From Cryoendolithus antarcticus (taxonomy: Eukaryota > Ascomycota > Dothideomycetes > Cladosporiales > Cladosporiaceae), in NCBI GenBank assembly GCA_002077065.1, contig NAJO01000011.1:271001-335000 (forward strand): DNA of 64,000 nucleotides. Reading direction: 5' to 3'. Shown here piece by piece: positions 60,324 to 64,000 of this stretch. The translations under genes were made by a program, and so were the position numbers. Positions within the stretch are counted from its first letter, which is position 1. Each line of letters begins with the position of its first letter. Below the pieces are notes generated by a model. The model made no database searches and had not been told where the DNA came from. It saw nothing but the letters and a program-made list of their open reading frames with translations.

Positions 60324-61223
60324 TCATGCCCGTCCTAACCCCCTCAACGCCCCTCTTGACTTCTCGATCTCCGGCGTCCTCCCATCAACAGCATGCCAAT
60401 CAATAGCCTCCCACCAATCGCCCAAATACTTCCTCTTCCCATCAACGCCAAAGTCATAAATATACGCGTGCTCCCAAGTATTCACGCACAGCACCGGCAT
60501 GACCTCCGTCCCTCCCACGGGGAACTTTTTCATGTCCTGCCCGGCCTTGCTCGTGGCTCCGAAGTAGCCGAGAGGCTTGGAAGGATTTACGGTGGTGCCG
60601 GGGGCGGTGGGTTGCAGCCGGTAGCCGGCGTCTGGGAAGGGCGTGCCGGCCGCGTAGGTCGTGAGGATCCGCCAGGTCGGTTGGCCTGGGGCGGAGGTGC
60701 AGACTAGCCAGACGAAGCCGGGGGCGAAGAGCGACTCCGCGGTATCAAGCATTGTTTGTCGCAGCGTCTCTAGACTCCCGAACGTGCCGAGCAGACTGCT
60801 TTCCAGTCCGCCGCTTAGCTTGCTCAGCGGTAATGGCGCGGTACTAAGACTTTGGTAGAAGAAGTGGTTGTTGAAGGCCATGCTTGCGTGGTTGAAGATG
60901 CTCGCGCTTTGCGGATCGCGAGCATATTTCAACAGCAATGATTTCGGGGAGAGATTGCTATCTGGGTCTCCGGCGAGTAGCGAGGTGAGTTTGGTGAGGA
61001 TGTGGGTTTGGTAGGTCGTCCAGCCGAGCTTGTAGCCTGTTGCGCTGAAGAGACCGGGTACGCCGGAGGTGGTGAAGGCATTGTGGAGGGTGAGGCGGGG
61101 GACTTCGATGTTGGGGGAGGGGGTCGAGGAGAAGGGGCGGCGGAGCTGGTGCGCGCAGGAGGGGCAGGTCCAGGTTTTTGAGGCGAGGGAGCCCAGGCGG
61201 GCGGGAGAGTGTCTTGTGATCAT
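60324..61223 (-). CDS. mitochondrial ribosomal protein mS43 (SOD-like)
   Basis: This single-exon gene encodes 299 residues from the Met of MITRHSPARLGSLASKTWTC. The frame is open upstream, but this Met starts a basic presequence, so I prefer it. The protein has the iron/manganese superoxide-dismutase fold: NHASMAFNNHFFYQSLS, SLETLRQTMLDTAESLFAPG and FVWLVC. The C-terminal VNTWEHAYIYDFGVDGKRKYL is followed by GDWWEAIDWHAV. In fungi such SOD-like proteins (Mrp1/mS43 and Rsm26/mS42) are structural parts of the mitochondrial small ribosomal subunit. Some metal ligands are altered (the WEHAY segment lacks the usual DVWEHAY Asp), which favours a ribosomal over an enzymatic role. mS42 is an alternative. 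Confidence 0.82.
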   Translation of the reverse strand: MITRHSPARLGSLASKTWTCPSCAHQLRRPFSSTPSPNIEVPRLTLHNAFTTSGVPGLFSATGYKLGWTTYQTHILTKLTSLLAGDPDSNLSPKSLLLKYARDPQSASIFNHASMAFNNHFFYQSLSTAPLPLSKLSGGLESSLLGTFGSLETLRQTMLDTAESLFAPGFVWLVCTSAPGQPTWRILTTYAAGTPFPDAGYRLQPTAPGTTVNPSKPLGYFGATSKAGQDMKKFPVGGTEVMPVLCVNTWEHAYIYDFGVDGKRKYLGDWWEAIDWHAVDGRTPEIEKSRGALRGLGRA

Positions 61224-61846
61224 TGTCGGGGTGTGATGGTGGAACAGAGGTTGCTCGTCATGGGTGCGGCCTGAAGTCCATTGACATCTGTCTTGGCACA
61301 GAGATCCCCGAGCATCTCGGGAGAGGAAGACTTTTGGCATCCTCAATCCGGCAACCCGACATCTCTACATGCAGTAGCCGCGCTGAGCCTCTTCCAGCCT
61401 ATCAACTTCACTTCGCTCTGTTCCCTTGAAACATGTGCCGACACCACTTCTGCTCTACTTCACGCGACGACAGCGGCACTCTGAGACATCTAAGCCACAC
61501 AGCATCCCATTGCCTTCGTTGGTGCGAACGACCATGAGGTCAGGCGGATCCTATCCGGCGCGTACCAGAGCCAATGCAACAAGTACTCAATATGTTGCCG
61601 GCGACGATGGTCCTAACATTCACCGTCTTACCAGCGCGTCCAAGACACGGTAAGGCTTTGCGCGCTGTGTTGTCTTCCATTCTCGTGTCGGTCCCAACAG
61701 AGACATCTATCTTCTTGCTCCTCTTGTCTTGTCTCGGCTGTCTGCGACCTTTCCTGTAGCCAGTGTCGATCACCACGCGCTTGCGCATCTCTTTCCTATC
61801 CCATCGTACGCAGGCGTACGGCGCTGGCGCTCTAGCAAATCTCATA
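61224..61846. promoter_or_regulatory. divergent promoter region
   Basis: About 620 nt separate the mS43 start (minus) from the Cys-rich membrane protein start (plus). A 39-codon frame at 61532-61651 ends at a GTAAGG donor-like site and could be a small upstream exon or uORF. I do not call it a gene. Confidence 0.4.
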
Positions 61847-63547
61847 ATGTCATCATTCGCAAGGATAATACTACTCGCTGGTTTTCTCTCTACCTCCACG
61901 CTGGCCGCGGTTCTGCGACCATTACCACCCGCCCTTCGACCACGCGACACGCAGACATGCGGCGGCATCCTCTCACTCACACAATGTGGCGCCGCTTTCC
62001 CTCCCAATTTCTGTTGCCCTAGCTCAACAACATGCCTACAACTCGATACCACCGCGCTAGCTGTACTCTGCTGTCCTGCGGGTCAGGACTGCCAATTCAT
62101 CCAGCCAATCGTATGCGACCAGTCGGCGCAAAATGCGACGCAACAGCCTAGTAATCAGCTGCATTCCGAGCCGACGGTGGAGCTGCAGACGTGTGGGGAT
62201 GCGTGTTGTCCCATGGGCGCGAGCTGCCAAAATGGGATGTGTTTGGTGAGGACCAGGGCACCTGCTTCGTCAACGAGCGCTCCCATCTCGGCGTCGAGTA
62301 GCGTAGCATCTGCGCCAGCCACGATATCAGAGCCTGCAGCAATCACTACTACTTCCGAAGTCTCGTCATCAGTGCCTTCCTTCAGCGCGACTACAGTGGC
62401 AGCAGCACCTTTGGGCAGCGGAACAGCGAACGCCACCGCCACAACGCCACCGAAAAGCGATTTCTCGGGCTCAGCCTTCGCGGCAGGCTTCGTCCCGGGG
62501 ATCGTCGTTGGCGCTCTGGTAGTCGCACTCCTGCTGTGGTGCCTCTCACGCCGAGGCAGGCAATCCTACGCCTCCGAGAAGTACGCCACGCACTCCGAAG
62601 ATCAGCTCACAGACCTCAGCACAATTTCACGAGCATCTCCCAACACCAATACGTCCGGCAAGCCTATCCACCAACGCTCCATCTCCGAGCCAATTCGAGA
62701 AGCTCAGACACCCCATCGCACGGACTTCATGCGCAGCACGCCGCCCCGCCTGCCCGATCCAGTCCGTTCCTTCGCAGAACCCTCATATACAACCTCAGCC
62801 ACCGGCCCCATCACCCCAGCCCGCCAAAGTCCCCGCCTCAAAGCCCTCTTCTCCCTCTCGCCGCTGTTCCCTGCAACCTCGTCGCCACGTACACCGCCCA
62901 CACAGCCGCTCCCCTCACACCTCAAGCGCGGCACCCTCTCGCACAGTATCTCCACAAAGTCCACGCCCTACGATGCAATGAATCCCTACCCTTACGTCAT
63001 CTCCCCGATCCGCGCTCTGCGGACGAAGAAGTCCTCGCATTCGCTGCGAAGGCAAATGACTTCAGCTGCTATGTCGCATCGGAGTCGGGGTCGAGGCAGT
63101 GGGAGACTAAGCCGGAATGACAGTAGTGCGAGCACGGAGACGATCAAAGTCCTCATGCCCAGCCGAGAGCCTTACACGCCTGATCAGAGGAATCTGCACT
63201 CTTATCAAGCGCCTGCTTCGCTGCCTTCGACGCGGTATGAGCTACCTTCGCCGATCTCTGGGCTCGGAAAGCCGGCGCTGAACTCGCCGTATACGCCTAC
63301 ACGATACTATGGGCAGGGCGGGGATGGGAGTATTGGGCGGGCTATGGGGAAGGGGCTGGGGCACGAATTGAGACAGAGTCAGGGACTAGGAGGTGGCAAA
63401 GTCACTGGAGTAGTGATTGGAGATCATGGGTTGGCTGTCGAGAAGGATGGGAGGGTCATTGATCATCGATTGACGACTTTCAGTGGACTGATGGAGAGGG
63501 CTGGGTGTAAGGTTGAGGACTCTGTTGGGCCGGTTCCGAGGCGCTGA
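61847..63547 (+). CDS. Cys-rich single-pass membrane protein
   Basis: This single-exon gene encodes 566 residues. I start it at SSFARIILLAGFLSTSTLAA because that gives a signal peptide; the frame is open upstream. The extracellular part (~25-140) is Cys-rich (CGGILSLTQCGAAFPPNFCC, VLCCPAGQDC, CGDACCPMGASCQNGMC) and is followed by a Ser/Thr/Ala-rich stalk. One transmembrane segment lies at ~212-235 (FVPGIVVGALVVALLLWCL). The cytosolic tail is ~330 residues, Ser/Pro/Arg-rich, with many likely phosphosites. The plan resembles fungal cell-wall sensors or receptors (Wsc/Mid2-like in plan only), but the Cys pattern is not a WSC or CFEM domain I recognise. Function is inferred only from topology. 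Confidence 0.7.
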   Translation: MSSFARIILLAGFLSTSTLAAVLRPLPPALRPRDTQTCGGILSLTQCGAAFPPNFCCPSSTTCLQLDTTALAVLCCPAGQDCQFIQPIVCDQSAQNATQQPSNQLHSEPTVELQTCGDACCPMGASCQNGMCLVRTRAPASSTSAPISASSSVASAPATISEPAAITTTSEVSSSVPSFSATTVAAAPLGSGTANATATTPPKSDFSGSAFAAGFVPGIVVGALVVALLLWCLSRRGRQSYASEKYATHSEDQLTDLSTISRASPNTNTSGKPIHQRSISEPIREAQTPHRTDFMRSTPPRLPDPVRSFAEPSYTTSATGPITPARQSPRLKALFSLSPLFPATSSPRTPPTQPLPSHLKRGTLSHSISTKSTPYDAMNPYPYVISPIRALRTKKSSHSLRRQMTSAAMSHRSRGRGSGRLSRNDSSASTETIKVLMPSREPYTPDQRNLHSYQAPASLPSTRYELPSPISGLGKPALNSPYTPTRYYGQGGDGSIGRAMGKGLGHELRQSQGLGGGKVTGVVIGDHGLAVEKDGRVIDHRLTTFSGLMERAGCKVEDSVGPVPRR

Positions 63548-63810
63548 TACGAGATGATATGTTACGACGTGGGTTGGATGTAATGATTTGATTCCCGCCT
63601 TCTTAGCGGTGGCATAGGAAGAGCTAGCTTAGCAGACTTGCACGGGTGTGCGAAGACATCGTAGGCCCAGGAAGACGTGATCTGTAGCCGCGAGATATCG
63701 CACGTCGAGGTCACCTCGAGTGCGCTCCGCTCTGAGTACCCTATGCGACTCACTCCACTAGCCCATGAAGCATACCATGATTCCCCTCCCCATTTCCGAA
63801 CACTGATCCA
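63548..63810. other. convergent intergenic region
   Basis: About 260 nt lie between the 3' ends of the membrane-protein gene (plus strand) and the RPL38 gene (minus strand). Nothing else is seen. Confidence 0.5.
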
Positions 63811-64000
63811 CTACGACGAAGACTGCGCAACCCGCTTGCCCTTTGCGTTCTTCTTGGGGGTGTCGGTGATCGTCAACCCTGTTCCCTTTGTCAGGCCTGA
63901 ATCTTTCCTTCCTATGAAGATTCCAACATGACTCACCTGGTGGCAGCGACTGCTTCAACTTCTCCGCCTTGTCCGAGTCCTTGAGCACGAGGGTGTACAG
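63811..64000 (-). CDS. rpl38: 60S ribosomal protein eL38 (RPL38), 3' part, cut by the window edge
   Basis: Two exons are visible: 64000-63937 (continuing beyond the window) and 63878-63811, with a 58-nt GTGAGT..CAG intron. The translated end begins LYTLVLKDSDKAEKLKQSLP, the hallmark C-terminal half of eL38. After the usual end of the protein there is a basic extension (DTPKKNAKGKRVAQSSS) absent from yeast Rpl38, which stops shortly after SLPPTL. eL38 is a small surface protein of the 60S subunit. The intron lies right at the junction between the conserved core and the extension. The start and 5' exons are outside the window. Confidence 0.9.

Noticed and set aside
61532..61654. Small 39-codon gene ending at a GTAAGG donor-like site
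   Set aside because: No family, no downstream exon that can be joined with confidence; kept only as a note on the promoter region.
1..64000. Secondary-metabolite or other pathway gene cluster
   Set aside because: No polyketide synthase, NRPS, terpene cyclase, P450 or cluster regulator is present; the neighbours belong to unrelated processes.

Overview
The window is eukaryotic nuclear DNA from a filamentous ascomycete, most likely a Dothideomycete. The support is dense genes on both strands, short 42-66 nt GT..AG introns with CTAAC/CTGAC-like branch points, and a fungal gene set: HET-domain incompatibility protein, GH10 xylanase with a CBM1, PEX1, eIF3m, mitoribosomal proteins mS41 and mS43, and yeast-type YSY6, FAT1, KIN28/CDK7 and CDC43. 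The species assignment is inference. I saw no rRNA, tRNA, CRISPR array or intact transposon. Splice sites were read by eye and checked for phase; in most spliced genes the exon lengths sum to a whole number of codons.

Layout. 0.4-9.8 kb: a low-complexity protein, a BCS1-like AAA ATPase, an unrecognised seven-exon gene, the NatB auxiliary subunit (Mdm20/NAA25) and a Ser/Thr-rich protein. 10.2-13.8 kb: a large broken or oddly spliced gene with repeated CxxC zinc-ribbon modules, a possible OTU-like cysteine-protease core and an internal Zn2Cys6-like cluster. 14.4-23.2 kb: secretory and organelle housekeeping genes (YSY6/RAMP4, an ER J-protein, PRA1/Yip3, PEX1). 23.3-27.0 kb: a small disordered protein, a HET-domain gene with a 25-nt reading-frame interruption, and the GGTase-I beta subunit. 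27.5-33.4 kb: an intronless SHPRH/Irc20-type SNF2-RING protein and a tail-anchored AIG1-like GTPase. 34.4-39.0 kb: a four-exon coiled-coil protein and an eight-exon Hsp70-like ATPase gene with one in-frame stop and a GC-AG intron. 39.6-44.0 kb: a secreted xylanase and a FAT1-type acyl-CoA synthetase. 44.6-51.1 kb: a CDK7-type kinase, mS41, a ZW10/Dsl1 tether subunit and eIF3m. 51.5-57.6 kb: a small conserved fungal protein, a GPI-anchored SGNH hydrolase and two divergently transcribed RING proteins. 58.8-64.0 kb: a Ser-rich protein with a possible in-frame intron, mS43, a Cys-rich single-pass membrane protein and the 3' end of RPL38 (eL38), cut by the window edge.

The genes do not form one pathway or a biosynthetic cluster. 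Conserved housekeeping genes alternate with accessory genes, and the visible coding damage (CT-tract frameshift, two in-frame TAA codons, the HET frame break) lies in the accessory ones. The strongest candidate for an undescribed protein type is the zinc-ribbon/OTU-like gene at 10.2-13.8 kb. The best unusual gene-structure observations are the 25-nt intron-like element in the HET gene, the GC-AG intron in the Hsp70-like gene, and start codons carried on 3-nt and 7-nt first coding exons.
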